DNA of 64,000 nucleotides from positions 1-64,000 of the forward strand of contig JAQVMW010000009.1 in NCBI GenBank assembly GCA_028703445.1, written 5' to 3'. Made by a program: the position numbers and the translations under genes. The notes beneath the pieces were generated by a model that saw nothing but the letters and a program-made list of their open reading frames with translations, did no database searches and was not told the origin of the DNA. Each line of letters starts with the position of its first letter. The stretch's first letter is position 1. This document shows, piece after piece, positions 16,047 to 24,064 of this stretch. Origin of the DNA: Candidatus Peribacteraceae bacterium. Lineage in GTDB: Bacteria > Patescibacteriota > Gracilibacteria > Peribacterales > Peribacteraceae.

Positions 16047-16475
16047 ATGAAAATATGTCAATATATGGGGATTCGTACCGTCAATGATCTCGCGGATTAT
16101 CAGGCGATTGCAGGCGATCACATCGATCACACGCTTACGGTTCTTCAACAGGTGAGGGATGAATGCAGAGACTGTGATTTTTTACAGGAGCTTCTCGCTC
16201 AACGGCCGCCGGATGTTCTGGATAATGCGGCAGCGCCACTCGCGTTTGCGTTCGGGCTTTCTTCGGAGGATAGGGTGACCCGGGCGTTTGAGCGCTTGTT
16301 TTCGACAGTCCTGATTCAGAGACACCAATTTGAGCGGCTTCTGTTCAACCTTTCGTACGCATCCGATCAACCCCGGCATCGAGAGAAGCCCTGTTGCGCT
16401 GAAATGTTAGAGATCAATGCGAAGTGGAATTCCCTCATGGCCAAGCTTCTAGCGTTAAGGGGAGAGGAAGAGTAG
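16047..16475 (+). CDS. Hypothetical protein, 142 aa
   Basis: Starts MKICQYMGIRTVNDLADYQ. It is predicted to be mostly helical (HIDHTLTVLQQVRDECRDCD, HQFERLLFNLSYASD), with a pair of cysteines in EKPCCAEML. No signal peptide, no span, no family recognised. A perfect 32-bp palindrome begins two bases after the stop and could act as its terminator. Confidence 0.65.
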   Translation: MKICQYMGIRTVNDLADYQAIAGDHIDHTLTVLQQVRDECRDCDFLQELLAQRPPDVLDNAAAPLAFAFGLSSEDRVTRAFERLFSTVLIQRHQFERLLFNLSYASDQPRHREKPCCAEMLEINAKWNSLMAKLLALRGEEE

Positions 16476-16476
16476 G

Positions 16477-16508
16477 TCGTAGCGGAAGATCGCGATCTTC
16501 CGCTACGA
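16477..16508. repeat. 32-bp perfect palindrome, copy 1
   Basis: Half-site TCGTAGCGGAAGATCG followed by its exact reverse complement. The inner 28 bp recur unchanged at 28946-28973. It lies between a hypothetical gene and dtd, and the sequence GTTCCGCTACACTTCC just after it supplies the dtd -10 box. Confidence 0.85.
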
Positions 16509-16534
16509 GTGGTGGGTTCCGCTACACTTCCTTC

Positions 16535-16978
16535 ATGCGTTTGGTTCTCCAAAGAGTTTCGTCCGCTTCCGTTTCCATCGATGATCGGACCGTCGGTGCA
16601 ATCGGTCGCGGTTACGTGATCCTCCTCTGTGTGATGCAGGGCGATACTTCCCTGCAGGCCCAGTGGCTCGCGGAAAAAATTGTGAAGCTGCGTCTCTTCG
16701 ACAGCCCAAGTGGCAAAGTGAATGACCAATCGATTCTGGATATTGGCGGAGAGGTGTTGGTCGTTTCTCAGTTCACGCTTGCAGGGGATACTCGAAAGGG
16801 CAACCGGCCCGATTACACGGCAGCTGCCGGTCTCGAGGATGCGAAAATTCTCTACGAGTACTTTATGCAGAAACTCCGGGAGGCAGGTGTGGCCAGGGTC
16901 GAGAGCGGACGATTCGGGGCTGAGATGTCCGTCCAACTCATCAATGAGGGTCCTGTGACCTTGATTCTCGAGAAGTAG
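16535..16978 (+). CDS. dtd: D-aminoacyl-tRNA deacylase
   Basis: 147 residues, typical length. It hydrolyses D-amino acids (and glycine on tRNA-Ala) from mischarged tRNAs. Family marks: MRLVLQRVSSASVSIDD, the SQFTL motif (LVVSQFTLAGDTRKGNRP) and the C-terminal NEGPVT, a form of the NxGPVT cross-subunit motif. The start is set by homology: upstream codons translate the palindrome. A TACACT at 16523-16528 ends six bases before the ATG, predicting a leaderless transcript. Confidence 0.96.
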   Translation: MRLVLQRVSSASVSIDDRTVGAIGRGYVILLCVMQGDTSLQAQWLAEKIVKLRLFDSPSGKVNDQSILDIGGEVLVVSQFTLAGDTRKGNRPDYTAAAGLEDAKILYEYFMQKLREAGVARVESGRFGAEMSVQLINEGPVTLILEK

Positions 16979-17102
16979 GTACCCCATGCGCTTTGTAGGT
17001 TTGGTAGGGAAGAAGCGAGGGCGAATGATGTCTTCTCCTGGTCGGAATAAAGCCTCTATTGGGCTATCCTCCCTATTCTGCTGTGCTAGAATGCGTCCCC
17101 CA

Positions 17103-18995
17103 ATGGAGCTTGCCACCACTGCAGAACTCACGGCCGTCCTGAGCCGGCTCGCCATCGATGGCAAAGCCCCTAAGCTCGATGAGCGACGCCTCCTGCGGGC
17201 GCTGAGTCTGGCGCAGGATCTCTACGGACACAGGATGCACCACTCCGGCGTGCGCATTCTCGATCACGCGTTCGAAACGCTTGGGGCATTGGCTCCGTTC
17301 CATCCCGATGAGGACTCAATCATTGCCGTACTTCTGCACCATGCGTTGGATGAAGGCGCCCTCTCGCTCACGCGCCTGCAGGAGGAGTTCGGTCCGACCG
17401 TGCGCTCGCTCGTGAGCAACGTACACCTTCTCTCGCACGTGACGCTGCGCGCACGGCGCAGCCGCATCGAGGATCTGCGCATCATGCTCCTCTCGGTATC
17501 GGATGACGTGCGGACGGTGCTCATCACGCTCTGTGACCGTGCGGCCATTCTGCGTTTGCTTGATGCAATTCCTCAGGAGGAGCGCAGAACTGTGTGCCAG
17601 GATGTCCTGCAACTCTTCGCGCCCGTCGCGGCTAGGCTCGGCATCTACTCGCTCAAGCATGAGCTCGAGAATCATGCGTTTCCGGTGATGTACCCTCTCG
17701 ATGCCGAACGGATAAAGGAGCAAATCTGGCAGTTCGATGAAGAGAAGGGGCACTTCCTCCCCGAAGCTGCCGAGGAACTGAGAGGGTTTTTCCGTGCCCG
17801 CGGCATGGAAGCCGAAATCGAGTGGCGCAGTAAGGAGATCTATTCGATCTTCCTCAAGATGCAGGAGAAAGCGATCACGCATATTCGGGATCTCTTCGAT
17901 CTGTACGCTCTGCGCGTCATCGTCGAGAGCGAGGCGGAGTGCTACCAGGTGCTTGGGCTCCTGCACCAGCTCGGCCGGCCGGTGCCGCATCGCTTCAAGG
18001 ATTACATCGCGTTCCCCAAGCCGAACGGTTACCAGAGCTTGCACACGACCATTCTGCAGTTGCCCGGCGCGCCGCCCGATGCCTTCGTGGAAGTCCAGAT
18101 TCGCACGCACGCCATGCATCGCGAATCGCAGTACGGCGTTGCCGCCCACTGGGCGTACAAGGAGGGCGTTACGGCCGAAGCTATACAAAACGCGCGGCTC
18201 AAGAAGATGCTGCTTTCGCAGGAGTCTGTAGCGGGCACGAGAGTCCATCCCTACGCGGATCATATCTTCGTCTTAACGCCCAAAGGTGAGATCGTGGAAT
18301 TGCCCGAAGGCGCCACACCGCTTGATTTCGCCTTCACTGTGCATACGGATCTCGGTCTTGCCTTCAGTGCCGCGCGCGTGAACGGGTCCATTGTCCCGCT
18401 TTCGTATAATCTCGAGAATGGCGATGTGGTCGAGATCCAGAAGCAATCGCCGCCCCATCCTTCCACGCGCTGGATGCAGCTTCTCAAAATGGCGTCCTCC
18501 CGCGCCAAGCTCAAGCGCTACCTTGCCGCGCTGGATCGTCCGCGTTTCGTGGATTGTGGACGGAAGATGCTCAATGAGGAATTGCGCAAGCACCACCGCT
18601 CGCCCCTCGATACGGATTTGACTCTCCTCAAGATCTGCGATGGCGAGGTGCTGACTGTGCAACAGCGTGAAGATCTGCTTATGAAGATTGGTCAGGGGGC
18701 AGAGAAACCATCGTCCTTCTTTCGTCGGCTTGAGGCGCTGCGCGACATTGTTGTCGAGGAGGAGCAGCGCAAAAAGCGCACAGGCAGATTGCAGCGTAAA
18801 GACAATGAAATCGCTGTGGAGGGGAGTGTCCCCATGCCCACGCGTTATGCCAAGTGCTGTTCGCCGGAGGCGGAACCGCGTGCCAAGATTGGCGGCGTCA
18901 TCAATCGTCTCGGCACGGTGATGGTGCACCGGGAGAAGTGCAAGATGTTCCGGCAGGCGAATCCGGAACGGAGGATTGGGGTAAAATGGAGATAG
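17103..18995 (+). CDS. RelA/SpoT homologue, (p)ppGpp synthetase with degenerate hydrolase domain
   Basis: 630 residues from the ATG at 17103 (MELATTAELTAV); 17091 is an alternative. Order: HD-type hydrolase region, synthetase, TGS (HIFVLTPKGEIVELPEGATP), and a CC/zinc-finger segment (TRYAKCCSPEAEPRAKIGG). The final ACT/RRM domain is missing. In the hydrolase region the usual HD..ED reads HHALDE (about residues 79-84) and the later N of the DRLHN motif is not kept (DRAAIL), so hydrolysis is probably lost. Synthetase residues are intact: RSKEIYSIFLKM, FDLYALR, RFKDYIAFPKPNGYQSLHT, EVQIRT. It therefore probably makes, but does not degrade, (p)ppGpp. Confidence 0.92.
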   Translation: MELATTAELTAVLSRLAIDGKAPKLDERRLLRALSLAQDLYGHRMHHSGVRILDHAFETLGALAPFHPDEDSIIAVLLHHALDEGALSLTRLQEEFGPTVRSLVSNVHLLSHVTLRARRSRIEDLRIMLLSVSDDVRTVLITLCDRAAILRLLDAIPQEERRTVCQDVLQLFAPVAARLGIYSLKHELENHAFPVMYPLDAERIKEQIWQFDEEKGHFLPEAAEELRGFFRARGMEAEIEWRSKEIYSIFLKMQEKAITHIRDLFDLYALRVIVESEAECYQVLGLLHQLGRPVPHRFKDYIAFPKPNGYQSLHTTILQLPGAPPDAFVEVQIRTHAMHRESQYGVAAHWAYKEGVTAEAIQNARLKKMLLSQESVAGTRVHPYADHIFVLTPKGEIVELPEGATPLDFAFTVHTDLGLAFSAARVNGSIVPLSYNLENGDVVEIQKQSPPHPSTRWMQLLKMASSRAKLKRYLAALDRPRFVDCGRKMLNEELRKHHRSPLDTDLTLLKICDGEVLTVQQREDLLMKIGQGAEKPSSFFRRLEALRDIVVEEEQRKKRTGRLQRKDNEIAVEGSVPMPTRYAKCCSPEAEPRAKIGGVINRLGTVMVHREKCKMFRQANPERRIGVKWR

Positions 18996-19113
18996 CGTGT
19001 GAGGGTGTAGGGGATAGGGATAGGGTTAGGGTTAGGAAATTACAAAAGATTGTTTGCATGAAACAGCTTGGTTCCTAACTCCTATCCCTAACTCCTATCC
19101 CTAACCCTATTCC
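18996..19113. repeat. TTAGGG-like word hairpin between rel and tig
   Basis: AGGGATAGGGTTAGGGTTAG (about 19016-19036) and, after a 30-base loop, CCTAACTCCTATCCCTAACT plus further CCTATCCCTAACCC (about 19071-19110). The arms are reverse complements built from 6-7 base words. It sits between converging genes and may act as a two-way terminator. Confidence 0.65.
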
Positions 19114-20394
19114 CTATGCAGCCAACATCTGCTCAAACAATTTTTCCACTCTTTTCTGCCACTTCAGTTGGTCATACGCCTGTTCACCTTTGGCGTAGGC
19201 CGGTTCCACTTCGACGCGTTCCTTTTCCGAGAGCGGGCTTAGAAGTCCGCTCACTGCTTCGCGCATCTCATCATCGCTCACGATGATCTGCTTCACTTCC
19301 AGCAACTCACGAATACCGAGGCGCAGTGTCAGCCGCTCTCTGGCGCGCTCCTCCAGTTCCTTCTTCACGTCCTCCGGTTTTTTCTTCGTCATCTCCATCC
19401 AGTCCTGCAGGGATTTTCCCTGACGCTTCAGCTGTTCTTCCATGTCCGAAAGAATGCTCCGCTCCTCCTCTTCAATCAGTTCCTTGGGCAGGTTCACCAC
19501 TGCTGCCTTGCCGATGGCCGTCATGAGCTCCTGTTCGCGCCGCTGATGATCCAGGTGTTCCTCCTGCGCCACCATCGAGCTCTGCAATTCCTTGCGGAAG
19601 GCTCCCGCAGATTCAACGTGCAGATGCTCTTTTACGAAAGCATCAGTCAGTTCCGGGATTTTCACTTCTTCCACCTTGGTGACGGTCACATGAAAGGTCA
19701 CGGGTTTCTCCGAGAGCTCCTTCGCGTGATAGTCCTTCGGGAACGTGAGCGTGAAAGCCTTCTCCTCCCCCTTTTTTGCGCCCAGGAGCGCCTCTTCGAA
19801 GCCCGGGATGAGCGAGCGGCTCCCCAATACGACGGCGTGGCCCTGCGTGCGGATCGGGGCGATTTCCTTCCCTTCGCTGTCCGCGCCCCAAAAATTCATG
19901 GTGACGCAATCCTTTTCTTGCGCGCCACGATCCACTTCGGTGGCGGTCTCGTGCTTGCGCAGGATGAATTCTGCCATGCGATCGACATCCTTCTCTTCGA
20001 CCTTCGGGGTTTTCTTGTCGATCTTGATCTTGTCGATTCCTTTGATGGTCACCGTCGGCCGCTCCACGAAGATGATCGAGAGAGTGAGCGGATCGCGCTT
20101 CTTCAACGCCACTTTGGGCGAGATGATCGTCTGGATCTTCTGCTCCTTCACGAGCGATTCCATCGTTTCCGGCAGCAGGCGGTGAATGGTTTCCTCCGTG
20201 AGGTCATCCGGGTTGATCTTGCCGAGCAGCATCTCGCGCGGGGCCTTGCCCGGCCGGAAACCCTGGATCTTCACCTGCTCCGAAAGCGCGGCCAGCGCCT
20301 TCTCCTCGGCGGCTTTCACCTCTTCCTTCGAGAATTCCACGGTGCACTCGATGCGACCGTTCTTCTCCCGTTCGATTTTCGGGGGATGCATCAT
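19114..20394 (-). CDS. tig: Trigger factor, ribosome-associated chaperone
   Basis: About 426 residues. Ribosome-binding domain with the signature GFRPGKAPREML, then the FKBP-type PPIase domain (LGSRSLIPGFEEALLGAKKG, FTLTFPKDYHAKELSEKPV) and the C-terminal chaperone arms (DAFVKEHLHVESAGAFRKEL). Start: an upstream in-frame GTG at 20418 overlaps the secF stop (GTGA) and would couple the two genes, whereas homology favours the ATG at 20394 or 20391 (MHPPKIEREKNGR). Directly follows secF, linking nascent-chain folding and export. Confidence 0.94.
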   Translation of the reverse strand: MMHPPKIEREKNGRIECTVEFSKEEVKAAEEKALAALSEQVKIQGFRPGKAPREMLLGKINPDDLTEETIHRLLPETMESLVKEQKIQTIISPKVALKKRDPLTLSIIFVERPTVTIKGIDKIKIDKKTPKVEEKDVDRMAEFILRKHETATEVDRGAQEKDCVTMNFWGADSEGKEIAPIRTQGHAVVLGSRSLIPGFEEALLGAKKGEEKAFTLTFPKDYHAKELSEKPVTFHVTVTKVEEVKIPELTDAFVKEHLHVESAGAFRKELQSSMVAQEEHLDHQRREQELMTAIGKAAVVNLPKELIEEEERSILSDMEEQLKRQGKSLQDWMEMTKKKPEDVKKELEERARERLTLRLGIRELLEVKQIIVSDDEMREAVSGLLSPLSEKERVEVEPAYAKGEQAYDQLKWQKRVEKLFEQMLAA

Positions 20395-20414
20395 AGGGAT
20401 CAATGCGGGGAGGC

Positions 20415-21317
20415 TCACTCCTTCTTCTTCAGGAAGATCAACAGAGGAGTGGCGATGAAGTACGAGGAGTAGTTGCCAAGTACGATACCGATGATGAGAG
20501 CGAGGATGAACCAGCGGATGCTCTCGGAACCCAGGAAGTAGAGACAGAAGAGGGTGATGAGCGTGGTGGTGGAGGTATTGAGCGTGCGCACGATGGTTTC
20601 TTTGAGGCTGCGTTCCGCGGTAACGGCGAAATCCTCGTGCTTGTCGGCAAAAACCATATTCTCGCGGATGCGGTCGAAGATGATGATCGTGTCATTGACG
20701 GAGTAGCCGAGCACGGTTAAGAGTGCCGTGATGAAGAGCGTGTCGAATTCGAAGTTCGTGAGTCTGCTCAAAACGATGAAGATGCCCGTGGTGATCGCAA
20801 GGTCGTGCATCATCGCCACGACGGCGAAGACGCCGAATCTCCACGGCGAGAGCTTGCGGGGGACGCGGTAGAAGGCGAAGGCGATGTAGAACACGATGCC
20901 GACGGAGGCGAGGATGAGGGCGTACACCGACTGACGCTTGAGCGTCGCACCCACGGTGGGGCCGATCGTCGTGAATTGTTTTTCCTCGATCGTGCCACCG
21001 ACCTGCTTTTCCAAGTGAGCGAGCAGCGCGAGGTGCTCCTCGTTACTGAGTGTACGCGAACGAATGAGCAGGTTGCCTTCGCGCGTCATCGAGAGCGTGA
21101 AGTTTCCGAATGATTTGTCGTCCACAGTGCGGAAGCTTTCTATGGCGCTCTGAATATCCGCTTTCGTTTTTCCGGTCGGAGGTACGATGTTCATGAGCGT
21201 GCCGCCGGTGAATTCCATGCTCAGCTTGGGGCCGGGAACGAAGAAGAGTACGACGCTGGCGATCACGGCGAGGCCGGAGATCGTCATGAGAACTTTGGAG
21301 AGTCTGATGAAGGACAT
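20415..21317 (-). CDS. secF: Protein translocase subunit SecF
   Basis: 300 residues. Six membrane spans with the periplasmic P1-like domain between spans 1 and 2. Conserved blocks: FTGGTLMNIV, TIGPTVGATLKRQSVYALI, MMHDLAITTGIFIVLS, LTVLGYSVNDTIIIFDRIREN and the long TLNTSTTTLITLFCLYFLG. SecF with SecD uses the proton motive force to pull exported proteins out of SecYEG. No secD is adjacent; it must be elsewhere or absent. Confidence 0.96.
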   Translation of the reverse strand: MSFIRLSKVLMTISGLAVIASVVLFFVPGPKLSMEFTGGTLMNIVPPTGKTKADIQSAIESFRTVDDKSFGNFTLSMTREGNLLIRSRTLSNEEHLALLAHLEKQVGGTIEEKQFTTIGPTVGATLKRQSVYALILASVGIVFYIAFAFYRVPRKLSPWRFGVFAVVAMMHDLAITTGIFIVLSRLTNFEFDTLFITALLTVLGYSVNDTIIIFDRIRENMVFADKHEDFAVTAERSLKETIVRTLNTSTTTLITLFCLYFLGSESIRWFILALIIGIVLGNYSSYFIATPLLIFLKKKE

Positions 21318-21429
21318 TCTTTTTAGGGGTAGGAGCAGGGCGAAGTTAATTCAGCGACGAGCCTAGCGGTTTACGCAATTCGAATCCAGAAAACAAGGCA
21401 GGAAGATCATGAAAAAATCATCGGATTTC

Positions 21430-22956
21430 TCAGGGAAGGGCTCCTCCGGCTCCGCTTTCTTCGATTCCGCTTACGACCTGCGACGGAACGGGGAGCAGTG
21501 TGAGCGTAAGAATGTCGCCCTGACGGGAGAGTGACCATTGGAGCGTGTCATCATTCGTCGGCAGGAGCGGCGAAGCAGGTAACAGCAGGGTCGGAAGGTC
21601 ACTGCCGAGCAGTAAAGAGAGAGAGGCAGAGGAGAACGTTCCCGCCGCGAGCGCGGAGGCTCCCGGACCCTGCGGTCGCTCAAGGATGGCATGCTCGAGC
21701 AGCATGCAGTCCGTCGAGAGCAGGAAGTCCTCTCCCTGGATCGCAGAGCAGAATTCTCCCTGAGTGGCATGGATGGTTTTGTGCATCTGCATGCCGCCCA
21801 CCGATACAAGTTCATCTGTAATCATATGCGTGTCATCGCGCACGTTGCGGAACGTGTACCGGCCATCGAAGACGCGCGTGACCGTGCGGGCGGTAGTGCG
21901 ACTGCCGCGGAATGCCTCATGCAGCCGCGCAATCGCAGGCGCTGCATCAGAGGCGCTTCCCTGCAATAGGAGGCTCAAGGTTCCAGAGGCGGTGCGCGAG
22001 AGTGAGAGCCGTGCGGGGCGCGCGAGGAGCGGCAGAACGTCATACAAAAAACTGACATCATCACCGAATGTTTCAGAGAAGAACGTGAGCATGCGGGTAT
22101 CGAGCATGATTCGGCTCTCTTGAGAGAGCTTGCCCTGTAGTTCTCCCAAGGTTGATTCCGGTCGCGCGAGGGCGATGGAGAATTCGGGGGTTCTTCCCAT
22201 CGGATGTGGAAGGGATAGAGACCGTCCATCCGTGCTTGCCGGGAACAGCCGCACGATCATGCCACTGCCTGATCGCGGGAAAATGCCGAGATGTGAGGTT
22301 GAGTGCAGGAAGAGCGTGTCCAGGACGGAATCCGTCAGCGTTGTGGGGGCGGGCAGGAGCGAACGTTCAACAAAGATCCACGGGGATTGTTCCGTTCCCC
22401 CCCGTGCGAGCAGGGTGAAGGCCTGCGAGGAGCGTAAGGGTCGTGCGGGTTCCTGGAGCAGCGGGAACACGGCGGGGGAGGAAGCCGAGACGAACAGCGG
22501 ACCCACTTCGTGCTGCGTCCACTTCGCACCGGAGGGCAGGGCATCGGGCGCGACAGGTCGTCTCGCGAAGACAACAAGAGCCTTTCCTTCGTTTGGAACC
22601 TGCACGACGGCAACGGTGCGGGGTATCTCTGCAACAGGCAGAGTCTTCAGAATAGGAAGCCATGTCTCGTACTGGCGCAGGAGCGCGTCATCCGTGGAAG
22701 AGAAGAGGATGAGTGTTTCGTCTGCAGGCAGAAGGTCGGCGGGCGTGAGAATGTAGGTGTGCAGTGAGGTGACGAGGACGGTGATCACACTGACCAGGAG
22801 CGTCCCTCCGAGGAGTGCGAGAGTCGTAATGAGGGTGGCGCGGAGCCACGGCGGTCGCGACTGCACGTGGCGGAGGAGGGAAAGCTTGTGTGACAGAGCG
22901 CGGCCATTGTAGATGTACTCACTCCAGATTGGCGATTCGTCGTGTTTTATGAGCAA
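21430..22956 (-). CDS. Single-pass membrane-anchored protein, unknown function
   Basis: 508 residues. A basic cytoplasmic N-terminus, one strong membrane span (ATLITTLALLGGTLLVSVI) and a large extracytoplasmic portion beginning PADLLPADETLILFSSTDD. That portion looks like a repeated alpha/beta fold (TVAVVQVPNEGKALVVFARR; PEFSIALARPESTLGELQGK), reminiscent of DUF3352-type proteins, but I do not assign a family. Monocistronic. Confidence 0.7.
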   Translation of the reverse strand: MLIKHDESPIWSEYIYNGRALSHKLSLLRHVQSRPPWLRATLITTLALLGGTLLVSVITVLVTSLHTYILTPADLLPADETLILFSSTDDALLRQYETWLPILKTLPVAEIPRTVAVVQVPNEGKALVVFARRPVAPDALPSGAKWTQHEVGPLFVSASSPAVFPLLQEPARPLRSSQAFTLLARGGTEQSPWIFVERSLLPAPTTLTDSVLDTLFLHSTSHLGIFPRSGSGMIVRLFPASTDGRSLSLPHPMGRTPEFSIALARPESTLGELQGKLSQESRIMLDTRMLTFFSETFGDDVSFLYDVLPLLARPARLSLSRTASGTLSLLLQGSASDAAPAIARLHEAFRGSRTTARTVTRVFDGRYTFRNVRDDTHMITDELVSVGGMQMHKTIHATQGEFCSAIQGEDFLLSTDCMLLEHAILERPQGPGASALAAGTFSSASLSLLLGSDLPTLLLPASPLLPTNDDTLQWSLSRQGDILTLTLLPVPSQVVSGIEESGAGGALP

Positions 22957-23608
22957 AAAATGTATTCATAAAACAATCTCAGGGCTCACGCCAGTGTAAA
23001 TCCTTGAAGCTCCTCGCTCAATCACGTACCATGGCCGGATTTGCATCAAGCAAATCATGGCCTGCGGCCTTAGACCCTTCACAAGAACACGGACACACAT
23101 ACAAACGCCTGCCCCGGGGCAGACACCAACAAGCTCCTTCACCCTTCGACTCACTTCGTTCGCTCCCGCCTTCGCTCCTTCGGAGCTACGGACGGGCAGG
23201 CAGGGTGAAAGATAAAGGATCTTTCACACCACCGGTTCCGTAGAGAGGAGGATGAACATCCTCCAGTAAGTCTCCATCAGAGGGACCGACGGGAAGCTTG
23301 AACCATTTTTAGGTTCCCTACTCCCTCATCCTAATCCTAATCCTATGTTCATCCTCCTCTCTGCTCTGCAACGTTGTGTCGCGGAAATCGAGGTGAATCC
23401 GCGACATACATTACCCCCCACTCCTCCCTGTTCCCTTCCGCTTGTCGGTTGTTGTGAGCAGTCAAGAGGAACTCGTCTGGTTGCGAGAATAAACAAGATA
23501 CCCAAGCAAGGCAGAGAACCGCGAGCGCCTCATCGCATCGCCTTCCCACACGAATTCGGCTCAGTCACCCATAGGCGTGACCGATAGCCCGGGGAGCGAA
23601 ACAAACAC
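22957..23608. other. Long gap without a convincing gene; structured DNA
   Basis: No gene supported over about 650 bases. It contains a CTCAGGG-family fragment (CACCCTTCGACTCACTTCG near 23139), an exact 18-bp inverted repeat (23242-23259 and 23345-23362) enclosing TTAGGG-like words (about 23308-23343), and a hairpin GTCGCGGA ... TCCGCGAC (23378-23405). The stretch 23345-23641 ends in a perfect terminator and could be a structured plus-strand RNA; I could not match it to a known RNA. Confidence 0.45.
23242..23362. repeat. 18-bp exact inverted repeat around word repeats
   Basis: Arms AGAGAGGAGGATGAACAT (23242-23259) and its exact reverse complement at 23345-23362. The left arm also overlaps its own small palindrome GGAGGATG-aa-CATCCTCC (23247-23264), so two alternative foldings are possible. 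Confidence 0.7.
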
Positions 23609-23641
23609 AAAAAAGACCAGAGGTTACATCTGGTCTTTTTT
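23609..23641. terminator. Perfect bidirectional terminator
   Basis: AAAAAAGACCAGA, loop GGTTACA, TCTGGTCTTTTTT. The A-run and T-run make it usable on both strands. No clear gene ends at it on either side, which supports an RNA gene upstream. Confidence 0.8.
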
Positions 23642-23643
23642 GC

Positions 23644-23750
23644 ATGAGGGGAAAACCTGCGGTTTTCCCCTCATGGGCACCCCTTTCCCTCAAAGGTATC
23701 GTTCCACCCCGCAACAAGTGCGGGGTTCGCGATGGATTATTTCACTGGAA
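23644..23750. repeat. Composite dispersed repeat, copy 1
   Basis: Begins with the palindrome ATGAGGGGAAAACCTGCGG... (23644-23674), continues GGCACCCCTTTCCCTCAAAG, contains CCCCGCAACAAGTGCGGGG (23707-23725) and ends TTCGCGATGGATTATTT. The same order (palindrome, TTTCCCT block, GC-rich hairpin, TTCGC-ATTATTT end) recurs at 29426, 36111 and 36483. Confidence 0.7.
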
Positions 23751-23840
23751 CATTGGTTTATCTGCTTTCAGGCCTCCCCGCCCTGCCGACAGTATGGAGT
23801 TTGACGACAGAAGAACGGGACCGGCTTCACGCCGGAGCCT

Positions 23841-23873
23841 TCCCTCTCCCGATGGGAGAGGGCTGGGTGAGGG
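23841..23873. repeat. CCCTCTCCC hairpin (REP-like)
   Basis: TCCCTCTCCCgatGGGAGAGGG then CTGGGTGAGGGA. Related to the inverted repeats around the DUF559 gene and to 53525-53563. Confidence 0.6.
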
Positions 23874-23874
23874 A

Positions 23875-23964
23875 TCAGTAAACTTCTTTGAGATAGCACT
23901 CATCGCAGCACACAACCTCAGGTCGATCGGAGACATACACAGTTTCAGTTGATTGTTGGCATTT
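23875..23964 (-). pseudogene. Orphan C-terminal tail of the cysteine-rich family
   Basis: The last 29 codons read KCQQSTETVYVSDRPEVV then CCDECYLKEVY and stop, aligning with the ends of the two full genes nearby (KCGKQMETTYAPERP...CYLKEVY and KCGKNIRTTYAPKRP...CYLKEVY). Nothing homologous to the rest of the family precedes it; upstream sequence overlaps the start region of the divergent HTH-repeat gene. Either the remnant of a deleted third copy or a separately duplicated 3' module. Confidence 0.75.
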
Positions 23965-24064
23965 TTTCCCCGGTCGGGAGTACTCTCCTTCGCCAGTGGA
24001 AAGAGAGAACATATCGGCGGTTTTTTCTGCGTCTGTTTCTCCGGATGCTTCGGGCGCTGCATGC

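Noticed and set aside
19006-19115. TTAGGG repeats as telomeres or eukaryotic contamination
   Set aside because: The clusters are short, imperfect, interleaved with bacterial genes and paired with reverse-complement arms; other borders use quite different words.
23996-24064. Upstream start for the HTH-repeat protein
   Set aside because: This part lies against the orphan tail of the cysteine-rich family and reads as low-information sequence; the first repeat begins after the ATG at 24065.
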